64,000 nucleotides of DNA from JABWBD01 sp040768665 (lineage in GTDB: Bacteria > Planctomycetota > Planctomycetia > Pirellulales > Thermoguttaceae), in assembly GCA_040768665.1 (NCBI GenBank), contig JAXGMN010000007.1, positions 404,911 to 468,910 on the forward strand, in the 5' to 3' direction. The notes below the pieces were generated by a model. That model saw nothing but the letters and a program-made list of their open reading frames with translations, did not search any database and was not told where the DNA came from. Below are positions 42,805 to 52,163 of this stretch, piece by piece; within the stretch, counting starts at the first letter, position 1; every line of letters starts with the position of its first letter. A program made the translations under genes and the position numbers.

Positions 42805-43437
42805 ATGAGCATTCGAATGCTGATCGCCGATGACCACGAGGTCATTCGGACCGGTCTGGCCAGCCTGTTGGCGGGCTCCGACATCGAGATCGTAGCGGAG
42901 GCTGCGAACGGTAAGGAAGCGGTGGAGAAGGCGGAAGAGGTAAAACCGGACGTAATTCTCCTCGACATCCGCATGCCGGACGGTGACGGCTTGGCAACAC
43001 TCGAGAAGCTGCGTGCCAAGGTTCCGGAAAGCCGGGTGGTCATGCTGTCGACTTACGATAACCCAACGTACATTGCCCGGGCGGTGGCGCTGGGCGCGAG
43101 CGACTACGTCCTGAAAGGCTCCACGCGCGAAGCACTGATCGACACCATCACCGCTGCGGCACAGGGCGAGTCGCCCTCCCGTTCGGGTGAGCTCCGCCGC
43201 GTAGCCGGCGCAATGAAGATCCGCCAGGTCATCGATGACGACGATGTCCCGCTGACCCAGCGCGAGACCCAGGTGTTGCGTCACGTGGCCCTGGGGCTGA
43301 GTAACAAGGAAATCGGCCGTTCGCTGGAAATCAGCGTCGAGACCGTCAAGGAACACGTGCAGAACATCCTGCGGAAGATCGCTGTGAGCGATCGCACCCA
43401 GGCTGCAGTCTGGGCGGTCCGCAAGGGACTGGTCTAA
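42805..43437 (+). CDS. NarL/FixJ-family response regulator
   Basis: A 210-residue protein with GGAGAATC before the ATG. The receiver domain has acidic pocket IADDHE, phosphoacceptor Asp54 in LLDIRMPDG, and Lys in YVLKGSTREA. The LuxR-type HTH is at about 145-205 (LTQRETQVLRHVALGLSNKE ... ISVETVKEHVQNIL). No histidine kinase is adjacent, so it is an orphan here. The signal is unknown. Confidence 0.93.
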   Translation: MSIRMLIADDHEVIRTGLASLLAGSDIEIVAEAANGKEAVEKAEEVKPDVILLDIRMPDGDGLATLEKLRAKVPESRVVMLSTYDNPTYIARAVALGASDYVLKGSTREALIDTITAAAQGESPSRSGELRRVAGAMKIRQVIDDDDVPLTQRETQVLRHVALGLSNKEIGRSLEISVETVKEHVQNILRKIAVSDRTQAAVWAVRKGLV

Positions 43438-43501
43438 CTGGCGCGAAGTCGGTTAGAGAGTCACGGAGTGGTAGTGCGGGTAGGGTCGCAGCCACCACTT
43501 T

Positions 43502-43600
43502 GAGCTTGTGAAAAAACTGGGACAGGCACCTCGCGGATAGCAGAATTTGCCGCGTTTTCGTTGTCATGGCTCGGAGCCGGCCCCATTTTTTCACAAGCTC
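43502..43600. repeat. Palindromic repeat, variable-arm family (copy 4)
   Basis: Perfect outer arms GAGCTTGTGAAAAAA / TTTTTTCACAAGCTC around GGGACAGGCACC and GGAGCCGGCCCC. It is located between convergent genes. Confidence 0.85.
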
Positions 43601-43608
43601 TCCGTATG

Positions 43609-44547
43609 CTATTTGTCGTCCCGCGTTGCCACCGAGCTCTCCGAGTGGCGAGCTCGTGGGTGCGCTTTCTCATAGACTTCACGCAGCCCGGCCGTGCTGA
43701 CGTGGGTGTAGATTTGGGTTGTCACCAGGCTCTTGTGCCCCAGGAGTTCCTGCACACTTCGGATGTCGGCTCCCCGGTCGAGCAAATGCGTAGCGAAACT
43801 ATGGCGAAGCGAGTGGGGCGTTGTGCGGGCATCAAGTCCCGTCTGTCGGAGGTATTTTTCCAGCATTCGAGCCACGCTTCGGGTAGTAAGCCGCCGTCCA
43901 AACCTGTTGACAAACACTGGAGCAGTCGCTCCGGAAGCCTCGCGGGCATGGAGTCTGCGAACGTGCAGCCAGCGTTTGAGGGCGCGCGTGGCATAGGAGC
44001 CGACCGGCGAGAGACGTTCCCGGCGTCCTTTCCCCCGCACGCGAACGATTCCGGCGGAGAAATCGAGATCGCTGTCGTTCAGACCGACGAGCTCACTCAC
44101 GCGGAGTCCGGCGGAGTACATCGTTTCGAGCAGGGCCCGGTCGCGAAGTCCCATCGGGGAATCGGCCGGCGGCGACAGGAGCAGTCGGCCCAGTTCGTCG
44201 CTTGAGAGGAAATGCGGCAGGGTCCGCGACTTGCGCGGATTCCGGAGCGGCTTTGCCGGATTGGCGCCGGCCCATCCCTCGCGCTGGCCGAACCGGAAAA
44301 AGCTTCGCATGGAGGCCAGGCGGCGTGCGATTGTGGTCTTGGCATACCCTGCCTCGTGCAAGGCCGCCACGTAGCCTCGCAATTCAACCGCAGTGATGTC
44401 GCCCGGGCGCGGACAGATTCCTTCTCGCGAATCGGTGAGGTATTCGACCAGCGCGGTCAGATCCTCGCGATAGCTCTTGACGGTCAGATCGGAGGCATTC
44501 CGCTCGACTCGGAGGTACTGGAGGAATCGGCCAATGGCGGTCTGCAT
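43609..44547 (-). CDS. Tyrosine recombinase XerC/XerD family
   Basis: A 312-residue protein starting MQTAIGRFLQYLRVERNAS. The frame is open to 44622, but that extension is encoded by a palindromic repeat. It has a SAM-like N-terminal core-binding domain, then all catalytic residues: Arg in SAGLRVSEL, Lys in VRGKGRRER, His-x-x-Arg in HSLRHSFATHLL, and His plus Tyr in LLGHKSLVTTQIYTHV. Its length and motifs match chromosome dimer resolution recombinases; XerC versus XerD is not resolved. No dif site was identified. Confidence 0.93.
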   Translation of the reverse strand: MQTAIGRFLQYLRVERNASDLTVKSYREDLTALVEYLTDSREGICPRPGDITAVELRGYVAALHEAGYAKTTIARRLASMRSFFRFGQREGWAGANPAKPLRNPRKSRTLPHFLSSDELGRLLLSPPADSPMGLRDRALLETMYSAGLRVSELVGLNDSDLDFSAGIVRVRGKGRRERLSPVGSYATRALKRWLHVRRLHAREASGATAPVFVNRFGRRLTTRSVARMLEKYLRQTGLDARTTPHSLRHSFATHLLDRGADIRSVQELLGHKSLVTTQIYTHVSTAGLREVYEKAHPRARHSESSVATRDDK

Positions 44548-44571
44548 GGGGCGTCGGTCAGAACCTGGGGG

Positions 44572-44656
44572 GATGAAAAAGGGGACTGGCTCCGCAAGAC
44601 CTTCTTCGGTCTCATTCACCAACCACTACTTGCGGTGCCTGTCCCCTTTTTCGTCA
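44572..44656. repeat. Palindromic repeat, variable-arm family (copy 5)
   Basis: GATGAAAAAGGGGACTGGCT at the left and GTGCCTGTCCCCTTTTTC at the right, in opposite orientation to the 33866 copy. It lies between the xer gene and the 81-residue protein gene. Confidence 0.85.
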
Positions 44657-44673
44657 CTTTTTCGTCAGACCAG

Positions 44674-44919
44674 TCAGAACCACTCGTCGCTGTCGGTCGG
44701 AGCCGGCATCTTGAAACGCTGCGGCACTGCCTGGGCTTGGCTCTCCTGGCGGATTTTCTGGCTCAGCACGGCCGCGTCGTACCATGTGAAACTCAGCTCC
44801 GGATTGGAGGCGAAACGGCCGAGGACGCGCAAGGTCTCGGCTCGACTGGAATCATCGTAGAGAAACACGTAGCGCTCCGTTCCTTTCACGAGCGCCAGCA
44901 CGTTGATATCTTGGCTCAT
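44674..44919 (-). CDS. Small conserved-looking hypothetical protein
   Basis: An 81-residue protein, MSQDINVLALVKGTERYVFL, with GGAGA eight bases before the ATG. Composition is ordinary with no membrane segment; the middle (YDDSSRAETLRVLGRFASNP) suggests a small alpha/beta fold. The function is unknown. It may belong to one transcription unit with xer and the upstream lipoprotein gene. Confidence 0.65.
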   Translation of the reverse strand: MSQDINVLALVKGTERYVFLYDDSSRAETLRVLGRFASNPELSFTWYDAAVLSQKIRQESQAQAVPQRFKMPAPTDSDEWF

Positions 44920-44973
44920 CCCAAGGGTCTCCTACCCGAGGCTACGGTGGCGAGTGGCGGGCTCCGTAGGTTC

Positions 44974-46041
44974 TTATCGGACACCGGAGCACCGCCACAC
45001 CACTCGCGTTTCTCCGGCTCCGCCTCGGGCCCCCAACATTTCCCAGATGTGCATGTGACAGCAGAAGCGGATGAAGTCGTCGCTGCGTTGCAGGTAGCTT
45101 TGCCACCCGCCAAAACGGGCATCGTCACGGAAGAAATAGTAGCTTGCCAGGGCCTCGGTAAACTCGACGTCGTGGCCGTTATATGTCTGCATGTGCTTGA
45201 GAACGGGGGCATCGCTTGGCCAACAGGTCGGAGGCTGCGGGCTTGGCGGGGGTGGTACGAAGCCCCGAGGATCCGGCCAGCCGGGAGGCGGGCCGGGTAC
45301 TCCGCCAACAGGGAGGCTTGCGCTGTCTGAGGCAGTTGGGTGGGGCGGTAAGAGATTGGGGGGCGAAGCCGTTGCTTCGGTCGCGGTCGGGGGCGGAGCT
45401 GTCCAAGGTCCCTCCGGACTCGGAGCAGACGGGGCGCTGGCCATTCCACCATCCGCCATGATCGGGCTGCCGCAGTTTGGCGACTGGGTTTTCAACTGCT
45501 CCTTCGCCAGTGCGAACTCAGCCTCGAAGACCAGTGGCGCGGGGATTTCCTTCTCCTCCGGTGTGCCCCAGGGCAGCCCGTAGCCAGGCGGGATCGGGTG
45601 GAAGCCCGGATTGGCCGCATACCATTCCACCTGCAACCCGCAACGTGGTGGATAGTAAGGCGTGAAGTCGGTGACCGCCCCGATTACAACCGCATCCACT
45701 CCTAGCATTTGCGCCAATCGGCGAGCCTCCTGCGGGCCGGACAGGGCGACCTTATAGTCCTGCATCGCGCGCTCGACGACCCCGACCGGCACGACCTCGA
45801 AGCCCGGGACAAGCTGAAGTTCATTCTGGTAAGCCAGCGCAACCTGACGGCCGTCGACGGTTGGCTCCGAACTGAGGTTGAAGAATGGAGCGACTGCGAC
45901 TTTCGAGAGCTGCGGGAAAGGGTTGTGGAGTGTCGGTTGATGAGCGATGTCGGGGAGCAACGAGCAACCCCATAAGGGTGCGAAGGCCAACACAGGTGCC
46001 GATCGCAAGATGAGCCGACAAACCAACTTCAAGAAGACCAC
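44974..46041 (-). CDS. Predicted lipoprotein with Pro-rich insert
   Basis: A 355-residue protein from a GTG at 46041 with GGGGAGG just upstream; an in-frame TTG lies at 46062. The signal peptide ends in a lipobox-like LAFAPLWGC. Residues about 45-140 (KVAVAPFFNLSSEPTVDGRQ ... LGVDAVVIGAVTDFTPYYPP) resemble the CsgG/LpoB-type periplasmic alpha/beta fold used in envelope assembly. Then comes a Pro/Ser/Ala-rich low-complexity stretch (about 195-275) and a C-terminal segment that is Trp/His/Tyr rich (RFCCHMHIWEMLGARGGAG). A membrane-anchored envelope role is likely; the partner is unknown. Confidence 0.7.
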   Translation of the reverse strand: MVFLKLVCRLILRSAPVLAFAPLWGCSLLPDIAHQPTLHNPFPQLSKVAVAPFFNLSSEPTVDGRQVALAYQNELQLVPGFEVVPVGVVERAMQDYKVALSGPQEARRLAQMLGVDAVVIGAVTDFTPYYPPRCGLQVEWYAANPGFHPIPPGYGLPWGTPEEKEIPAPLVFEAEFALAKEQLKTQSPNCGSPIMADGGMASAPSAPSPEGPWTAPPPTATEATASPPNLLPPHPTASDSASLPVGGVPGPPPGWPDPRGFVPPPPSPQPPTCWPSDAPVLKHMQTYNGHDVEFTEALASYYFFRDDARFGGWQSYLQRSDDFIRFCCHMHIWEMLGARGGAGETRVVWRCSGVR

Positions 46042-46532
46042 CTTGCCTCCCCGCGGGTACAAATTCGGTCCGGTTGCCCAGAAATGGTCCCCGCGCGACC
46101 GCCACCTCGCGCGGTTTTCCGATTCGCCCGACGAAATCAGATCTCACGGTTCGTGGAACAGGTCGTCGCCGGGCTGGTCGAGGTGGAAGCCACGATTGGT
46201 GGCTGGAACGCCCGCCCCACACGACCATTCCACGAGTGTGTTTGGATTCTGCAACCTGATGTCGCCCGCATTATCGGCATAACCGTTACGTCTTCTTCAG
46301 AAAACTTTTGCGATTCGGCGGGATTTTTCCGCCGCTGTCCGAGGTCAGAGATCGGACCTTCAGTAACGTGAACCGCAGCGAGCGCCGCGCGGCCTTCTGA
46401 TTGCTCAAGCGGCCCGGGCCGCCCAGGGCCGCTCGGAGTGCCGACTCGACATACCCGGCGGCGGCCACGGTCAGGGAAACTCAACGGGCGAAACGGGTTG
46501 GTTTCTTCGGTGCTCACCGCCCGGGTCTCGTC
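46042..46532. other. Intergenic region, no convincing gene
   Basis: Contains a low-complexity open frame (46137-46517, minus) with no recognisable features and many rare-looking runs. I do not call it a gene. Confidence 0.4.
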
Positions 46533-49500
46533 TCACTGCCAGAGGCATCGCGAGTCCACGTAGTCGGCCGAACCGTCGCGAAGCCAGCCGTCCAACTGGG
46601 CCTGTTCCTTAAGTTGCTGTCCTCTTGCGCGCGGCACCACGATGAACTTGCACTCCACTTGCGCAAGGCTCGTCATGTCGCCCCAGAGCTTCTCGAACTG
46701 GGCGACCGGAAAGACATCTTCCTGTCCATGACCCCACCGGCGTTTGACATCCTTCAAGGTGATGTAGGTCGGCAATCGCAGGCTGGTGCGGCGGACGGCG
46801 GTTGCGACGGCCTCTTCGCTGAGCAGCTCGTTGCGTGAAAGCCCAAATACCCGCAGCAACCGATCGACGTCGATCCAGGTAGTCATCGAGTTGTAGAAGG
46901 TCAATGCGAATTCGTCCGTTTCGCGGGGCATCGCCAGGCTCTCGATCAACCGCACCTGTCCGTTGACACGGCCCAGCCCTCCACCCCGATCCTCGATTCG
47001 CCGCGGGATGACCTCGAAACTGAGGCAGGTCCCCTGTTCCGTGTGAAGGCCCAGAAGCGTTGGGTCGAGGTCGGCGCCCAAGGTGTCGATGTTGTGAAGC
47101 ATGAGCGTTTTTAGCTGCGGGCGGCGGCGGCAGAGCGCGGCGAGCGTTCCGTTTCGCAACAGGTTGGCGACCTCGAACCAATGCCCGACCGGATGGAGGC
47201 ACTGCAGCGGAAGGTTGTCCGTGTAATCCGAACCGCCGCCGTGGCCCTCGGCCCAGGTGATCAACGCGGCGCGAAGGCTGTCGCGGACCTTCTGCGCCTG
47301 CTCGTCGAGGATCTGTTGCGGCATCATCTCCCAGGCGAACCGCAGATCGCGCGGCATGGGGATCAGCCGCAGCCCGACCGACCGACCGCGCGAGAGGACG
47401 ACCTCGCCGGGATACCCGTAGTTGTTGTGCTCGGCAAGCGTGCGGGCGATGGCGTCGTGGGTGAGGTACCCGGTGGTGACGACATGGGGCGGGGCGCACC
47501 CAAAAAGCTCCGCCGTGCGGCGGCTCTTGGCCAGGTGGACTTCCAGGAAACTGCGGTACCGGCTGCCGAAGCGGTGGAACGGGTGCAGCGCCTTCACCAC
47601 GCCGGCCCCCTGCGTCCAGCGGCTGCCCGCGCCGGCCGCGAGACTGACCACCGCAACCTCCCCTTGAGAGATCGCCTGCTCGCCCAGTGCACGAAGCCGG
47701 CGGTCCAAGGGCTTTTCGGCATGGATGACGTCGTTCTGCGCGACATCTTCGATCAGCGTGCTGGCGGAGAGACGGTTCTGTGCCAATCCAATCCGGCCGG
47801 CCCGCAGGTCGGCGCGGATTTGCTCATGCAGTTCGGCGTCGAAGCCGTTTTCGGCCAAGAGCCGCCTCAGGGCTTCGCTATCGCGATCCTCGTGGGCGGT
47901 TACCGGAAACAGGCCGGAGAGGACGGCGTGCGTCGAGCCGGCCAGTCGCCCATCCGGTTTCGACTCGGCAACGAACTGGGCGACCTCGGCCTGCTGGTCC
48001 TCGGGCATCTGCCGGACGCCCCGCTCGAGCCATCGTGGCGCCATCAAGGCATAGTAGCCGGCCGGCAGATGGAGGTGGCCTCCTTGGAGCATCGTGGCAA
48101 CGGTGCCGTGATCGTTGACGGCAAAGTCGTAGACCACCGGTTCCATGGCGAAGGGCAGCGCGTGTTCCATCCGGCGCTTCGTGGAGTGCATCAGTTCCAG
48201 AAGCTCGTCCGCGGCTTTGGACTTGACCAGGGGGTCGAAAATGAATCCCATCCCGCCGCCGGACATGCCGCCGAGCATCAAGAAGCCCCAGAACGACGGA
48301 CCGAAGCGGCCGCGGACCTGCTCCAAGAGCGTCTGGGTGTAGTGGTTGGTCGCCCAGGGGATGATCGTCTGGATGGGACCTGAAAAATTCTCCGTTGTGG
48401 CGGCGGCCAACTGGCGGACGTCCGCCTCGCGAAGCGTACGGTCGATGCGGTCCAGCAGCCGGATCGCCTGCCGGCGGGCATCCCACGCGGCCCGCGACCG
48501 CAGGAGGTATTTTTCGGTGACCATTTCCAGGATCGGGCCAACGTTCTGAGCCATGCCGCCGTGGACCAGGACGAAGCTGTCGCGAAGCAACTGCCGGGTC
48601 CGAGGGCTGATCTCGTCGGGACCGTAGAGATGATGGTCCGGCAGAAGGCGACCGCGGCTGACGGACCATTCCGGGTCGTCTTCCGCGGCCAGCCGTCCCG
48701 AGATCATTTTCACTCCCGGCCAGATTCCGCCGGAGTCCTGCCAACCGCCGCCGGAGCCGCCCAGCCATTCGCCGAGGATCGCCCGTGCGGCCACCGTGCG
48801 GCGCTCGGATTCGCTGAGCGTGCCTGAAAGCGATTGCACCTGGCCGGTGGCCCGCATCGAGGCAGTGATCAAGGCCGCCAGGAGATTCGTGGAGACGGCC
48901 AGACGCGAGCCCTTGGGGATATCGTTGATTTTCGTGACGATTTCCAGCCCGAGTCCGGGCCCCACCACGCGGGTGAGGACCTGCTCGAGGCTTTCCTCCG
49001 AGCCTTCCAAGCCGGCGGGGATAATTCCCGCGGCGATCACGCCGGCCTTGAGCAGCCCGAGATAGTCCTTGGCGAAGTCGAAGACCTCGGCGAGGCAGCG
49101 GATCTCGGCGGCGGCCTTCAGATCGACGCTTACCAGCCGCAGCAGCGGCTCGGAGATGACCCGCAGGAAGACTTCCACCGGCGGCTGCGGCCGGGGGTCG
49201 CGTCCTCGGACGCCGAGGTCCACGGAGATGTTCAGGACGCGGGCCCCTTCCGGGAAGTCCATCCCCAGGAAAAAGATGTCGCTCCACGCGCTGTGGGAGA
49301 GATCCATCCGCACGGGCGTCCGCTCCCAGAGCACCGGATACAACTCGCCTCCGTCGCGGCGGTTAAGCAGCTCGGGGCGTATTCTCAGGGGATGGTCGCT
49401 GGGGTGCCCCATACGGAACATCCACTGGTTGCCCCTCACCGAGCGGACGCTGCGCCGGACCTGGTCGGCCAGCGTCTGAAAAGCCAACTGATGGTAGGCC

Positions 49501-49856
49501 GCGGCGAGCGCACTGGCCAGCGTGTCGGTTAATCCGCCGAGGCGGACGGCCCCCAGAAACTCGTCGATAGCCTCATCGAACCGCCGCCGCAGAAGGTGCT
49601 CGTGGCCGCGGTAGGGGATCAGGCCGTAGGCGTCGTCGGGAAGTTTCGCCGGCAGGTGGTAGCGGTAGATCGCGCTGAGGAAGAACAGCGCCCGGACCCG
49701 CTCGTAGAGATTGCCGCTCTGGCGGCGAAACCGATCCAGCTCGCGGCACTCGGACTCGAGCTGCGCCCCGGTCATCGGGCTGCATAAAACCTCGAGCGAC
49801 CCGTTGCGGACCGCGGGGTCGCTGCTGGCGATCACGTGGACGAGACTCTCCGGCAT
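46533..49856 (-). CDS. Fusion of GHMP-type sugar kinase and UDP-sugar pyrophosphorylase-like domain
   Basis: A 1107-residue protein starting MPESLVHVIASSDPAVRNGS, 41 bases after the GalU-like gene. The first 250 residues are helical and unassigned. Residues about 260-600 look like the fucokinase branch of GHMP kinases: GGSGGGWQDSGGIWPG (near 367) and GGMSGGGMGFIFDP (near 529). The ATP-loop motif, normally PKGSGLGTSS, reads PKGSRLAVST (near 315), so ATP binding may be altered. Residues about 730-1050 have the UDPGP fold (SLAAGAGSRWTQGAGVVKAL; LMLHNIDTLGADLDPTLLGL). The order kinase then pyrophosphorylase is the reverse of plant FKGP. The likely role is salvage of a free sugar to a UDP or GDP sugar; the sugar is unknown. 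Confidence 0.7.
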   Translation of the reverse strand: MPESLVHVIASSDPAVRNGSLEVLCSPMTGAQLESECRELDRFRRQSGNLYERVRALFFLSAIYRYHLPAKLPDDAYGLIPYRGHEHLLRRRFDEAIDEFLGAVRLGGLTDTLASALAAAYHQLAFQTLADQVRRSVRSVRGNQWMFRMGHPSDHPLRIRPELLNRRDGGELYPVLWERTPVRMDLSHSAWSDIFFLGMDFPEGARVLNISVDLGVRGRDPRPQPPVEVFLRVISEPLLRLVSVDLKAAAEIRCLAEVFDFAKDYLGLLKAGVIAAGIIPAGLEGSEESLEQVLTRVVGPGLGLEIVTKINDIPKGSRLAVSTNLLAALITASMRATGQVQSLSGTLSESERRTVAARAILGEWLGGSGGGWQDSGGIWPGVKMISGRLAAEDDPEWSVSRGRLLPDHHLYGPDEISPRTRQLLRDSFVLVHGGMAQNVGPILEMVTEKYLLRSRAAWDARRQAIRLLDRIDRTLREADVRQLAAATTENFSGPIQTIIPWATNHYTQTLLEQVRGRFGPSFWGFLMLGGMSGGGMGFIFDPLVKSKAADELLELMHSTKRRMEHALPFAMEPVVYDFAVNDHGTVATMLQGGHLHLPAGYYALMAPRWLERGVRQMPEDQQAEVAQFVAESKPDGRLAGSTHAVLSGLFPVTAHEDRDSEALRRLLAENGFDAELHEQIRADLRAGRIGLAQNRLSASTLIEDVAQNDVIHAEKPLDRRLRALGEQAISQGEVAVVSLAAGAGSRWTQGAGVVKALHPFHRFGSRYRSFLEVHLAKSRRTAELFGCAPPHVVTTGYLTHDAIARTLAEHNNYGYPGEVVLSRGRSVGLRLIPMPRDLRFAWEMMPQQILDEQAQKVRDSLRAALITWAEGHGGGSDYTDNLPLQCLHPVGHWFEVANLLRNGTLAALCRRRPQLKTLMLHNIDTLGADLDPTLLGLHTEQGTCLSFEVIPRRIEDRGGGLGRVNGQVRLIESLAMPRETDEFALTFYNSMTTWIDVDRLLRVFGLSRNELLSEEAVATAVRRTSLRLPTYITLKDVKRRWGHGQEDVFPVAQFEKLWGDMTSLAQVECKFIVVPRARGQQLKEQAQLDGWLRDGSADYVDSRCLWQ

Positions 49857-49897
49857 CTTGGGGCTCCTGGGAGGTTGCGGGAGTGTGCCCTGGAACG

Positions 49898-50746
49898 TCA
49901 GGCCGCGGAAGCCTGGCCGGCCAGCAGCTCTACCAGCCTGGCAAGGATCTCCTCGCGATCGGCGCCGGCGAGGGTCAGCGCGAGTTGCGCCATGAGCATG
50001 CCGTACTTGATGCCGATGTTGTACCGGCTGCCGTTGAGTTCCAGCGCCAGGTAGTGCTCTCGCCTGGCCAGGGCCGCCAAGGCCGGCGAGAGGCCCACCG
50101 GGCCTTCGGGGCGATCGTGGATCATCGGTTCCAAGAGCTCGAAGACCGCCGGCGTCAGCACGTGCATCCCGAACAGGCACAGGTAGTGTCCGGCACGCAG
50201 CCCCGGGACCAAGAGCGACTGCTCCGCCTCGGTCGGGGTCGGCTTCTCGACGACGAGATCGACCTGGTACAGATCGGTCCGCCCGGCCCGTCGCCGACCG
50301 CCCACGGTGCCATAGTACGGCAGCATGCTCTCGCGGGTCGCTTGCACGGCGGAGACGCACGCCTCTTCCGCTTTGGCGACCTCGACGAGTTGGGCGACGC
50401 AGCGGCGGGCTTCGTGGCTGACGTAGAGATGGTCGCTTACCAGGTGGACGAACGGCTCGCCCGCGACGAACTCTCGGGAGCGGAACAGGGCATCGCCGTA
50501 GCCCCGCTGCTGGGGCTGGTTGACGAAGACAAGATGGCGGCCTGACTGGCCGGCCGCGTCGCGATACTGCCCTTCGTCACCGGGGCGGACCACGACGCAG
50601 ATCTCGTCGACGCCGGCGGAGAGGACCTCCTCGACGATGATCTCCAGGGCTGCCTTTTCGATGCCGTCCAGATCGACGAAGCGCTGCAGGGGAAGCCGGC
50701 GCTGGCTTTCGCCGGCCGCGGTGATGACTGCTTTGGAGATTTGCAT
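49898..50746 (-). CDS. GalU-like sugar-phosphate nucleotidyltransferase
   Basis: A 282-residue protein, MQISKAVITAAGESQRRLPL. It has the overall NTP-transferase fold with IIVEEVLSAGVDEICVVVRP and VHLVSDHLYV, where GalU has the metal Asp. YVVEKP-like LVVEKPTPTEAEQSL and YLCLFGMHVLTPAVFELLEP follow. The nucleotide loop GLGTR of the family reads GESQRR, losing the second Gly and Thr. It may be a diverged uridylyltransferase working with the downstream kinase/pyrophosphorylase fusion. The two genes form an operon. Confidence 0.82.
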   Translation of the reverse strand: MQISKAVITAAGESQRRLPLQRFVDLDGIEKAALEIIVEEVLSAGVDEICVVVRPGDEGQYRDAAGQSGRHLVFVNQPQQRGYGDALFRSREFVAGEPFVHLVSDHLYVSHEARRCVAQLVEVAKAEEACVSAVQATRESMLPYYGTVGGRRRAGRTDLYQVDLVVEKPTPTEAEQSLLVPGLRAGHYLCLFGMHVLTPAVFELLEPMIHDRPEGPVGLSPALAALARREHYLALELNGSRYNIGIKYGMLMAQLALTLAGADREEILARLVELLAGQASAA

Positions 50747-50873
50747 GGCGGGGGGCCCTCGCGGGTGGTCGTCGAAGATATTTGGCCATTATGCACGGCG
50801 CCGGGCAGCTTGAGCAACGGGTGTCCGAGGGCAGATTGGTTCCGCTCGCAAGGCGACGGCCAAACTCGGGCGA

Positions 50874-50957
50874 CGAAAGATGGACAGGCACCGCAACATC
50901 TCTTATCTCATTGCGCAGCAGAGTACCCCAAGCTGCCGAGCCAGTCCCTTTTTTCAG
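50874..50957. repeat. Palindromic repeat, variable-arm family (eroded copy)
   Basis: GATGGACAGGCACCGCAAC at the left and GCCGAGCCAGTCCCTTTTTT at the right; the arms no longer pair well. Confidence 0.65.
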
Positions 50958-51090
50958 CGGCCTCCGTGCGCGCGTCGGGAGGGCCGGAAATGGTCGCGTG
51001 GAAGGAGTTGCGCGGGTGGATGTGGCGGACAAGGGCGCCGATTTTCCAAGACTCTTTGCCCCGGGCCACCCGGAGTCTGCGGGGGGAGGG

Positions 51091-51146
51091 ATGAGGGATG
51101 AGGGATGAGGGATGAGGGATGAGGGATGAGGGATGAGGGATGAGGG
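51091..51146. repeat. Eight tandem ATGAGGG heptamers
   Basis: Perfect 7-base microsatellite in non-coding DNA. Confidence 0.95.
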
Positions 51147-51287
51147 CGCGGCGAGTGTGGTGCCCAAAGTCGCGATTTCTCAGAAGTGAGGGCGTCGGGT
51201 GGCCACGGCTTCTGGGTGGAAAGGTCGCCGGCAAAGCCGGATTATGGACGCTCGGGGCGGAGGGGACTGCTGTTCACACGGAGTTGC

Positions 51288-51359
51288 ACGAGGGGATAGC
51301 ACATTTTGCTCCGAAGACTCCGCAAATGAGCCGGTCCCCGACGGTTTGGGATAGGCACT
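51288..51359. repeat. Palindromic repeat, constant-arm family (truncated copy)
   Basis: Keeps GCACATTTTGCTCCGAAGAC, GAGCCGGTCCCCGACGG and TTTGGGATAGGCACT but has lost most of the left arm. Confidence 0.8.
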
Positions 51360-51360
51360 G

Positions 51361-52060
51361 AGAACTGCTTTGTCAAAGAGCTGCGGAGCGTCGAGCCGTG
51401 GAGTTGGCTGCCGATCCGTGGGCATAGGTTCGCATGTCCATTCACCTGGGTCATTGTGGTCGATGCGGCGCTAGGTCAAGCAATTTCGAAACAAGAGCGG
51501 CAGGTGATGCGGACGGGAGTTATTACGCCGCAGCATCGCGCTCGGAAGTGGCACAGCCCGGGATAACGCAGAGAAAGGAAGAGAAGACCTCCTGATAGCT
51601 TTGCCTCAAGGCATTCTCCTCCGCTGCCGTTGCGGAACAGAACGAGAAAACACCACGCTGCCAGGAGATCGCGTGTTTTCACCTGCCCGCCTCTGCCGTG
51701 AATCCTTGCAAACGAAGTGGTTGGGAGGATAGAAAAGAAGATGAGAGAAAAAGAAGATGGTCTCTTGAAATCGAAAACGGAATTCATCCTCCTCATATTC
51801 CTTTCCACCATCTTCTTTCTCCTCCGCCTTCCTCGAATCGCCAATTTCCGCTTCTGGTTGCGGCCGAAGGCCGTGGGCCAGGCTTGTGGCGATTTCTTCC
51901 GATTTCTGTCCCAAGGGGCGGCGGCAGTCGGTCGGGGTGATGGAGGCTCTTTGGATGGTGTTCATCCGTTTGGTATTATCATGGCCGTTGCAGCGCGCTC
52001 TGTCGAGGAGGTCTTCAAGCCGTCCAGGCCAGGTTGATTTCGGTCGGGCAGCGGGGCGGC
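51361..52060. other. Gene-poor region with purine/pyrimidine-biased inverted stretch
   Basis: AGAAAAAGAAGATGG (about 51747) and CCATCTTCTTTCT (about 51809) form an imperfect inverted pair. Short open frames through this A/G-rich DNA have no family resemblance and were not called. Confidence 0.4.
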
Positions 52061-52062
52061 TA

Positions 52063-52163
52063 AGAGCCTATCCAAAACCTCGCGAGGAGAAGGGGACAGG
52101 CACATTTTGCTCCGAAGACTCCGCAAAATGAGCCAGTCTCCGGCGGTTTTGGGATAGGCTCTA
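52063..52163. repeat. Palindromic repeat, constant-arm family (copy 6)
   Basis: AGAGCCTATCCAAAACCTCG to GGTTTTGGGATAGGCTCT with intact inner cores. It is nearly identical to the 26619 copy. Confidence 0.9.

Noticed and set aside
44548..44622. N-terminal extension of the Xer recombinase
   Set aside because: The extra residues are encoded by a palindromic repeat; the family start is MQTAIGRFLQ at 44547.
46137..46517. 126-residue minus-strand open frame
   Set aside because: Low-complexity, Pro/Arg/Ser-rich, no recognisable features or context.
51717..52037. Plus-strand membrane-like protein of 106 residues
   Set aside because: It arises from A/G- and T/C-rich low-complexity DNA in a repeat-filled region, with no ribosome site or family resemblance.
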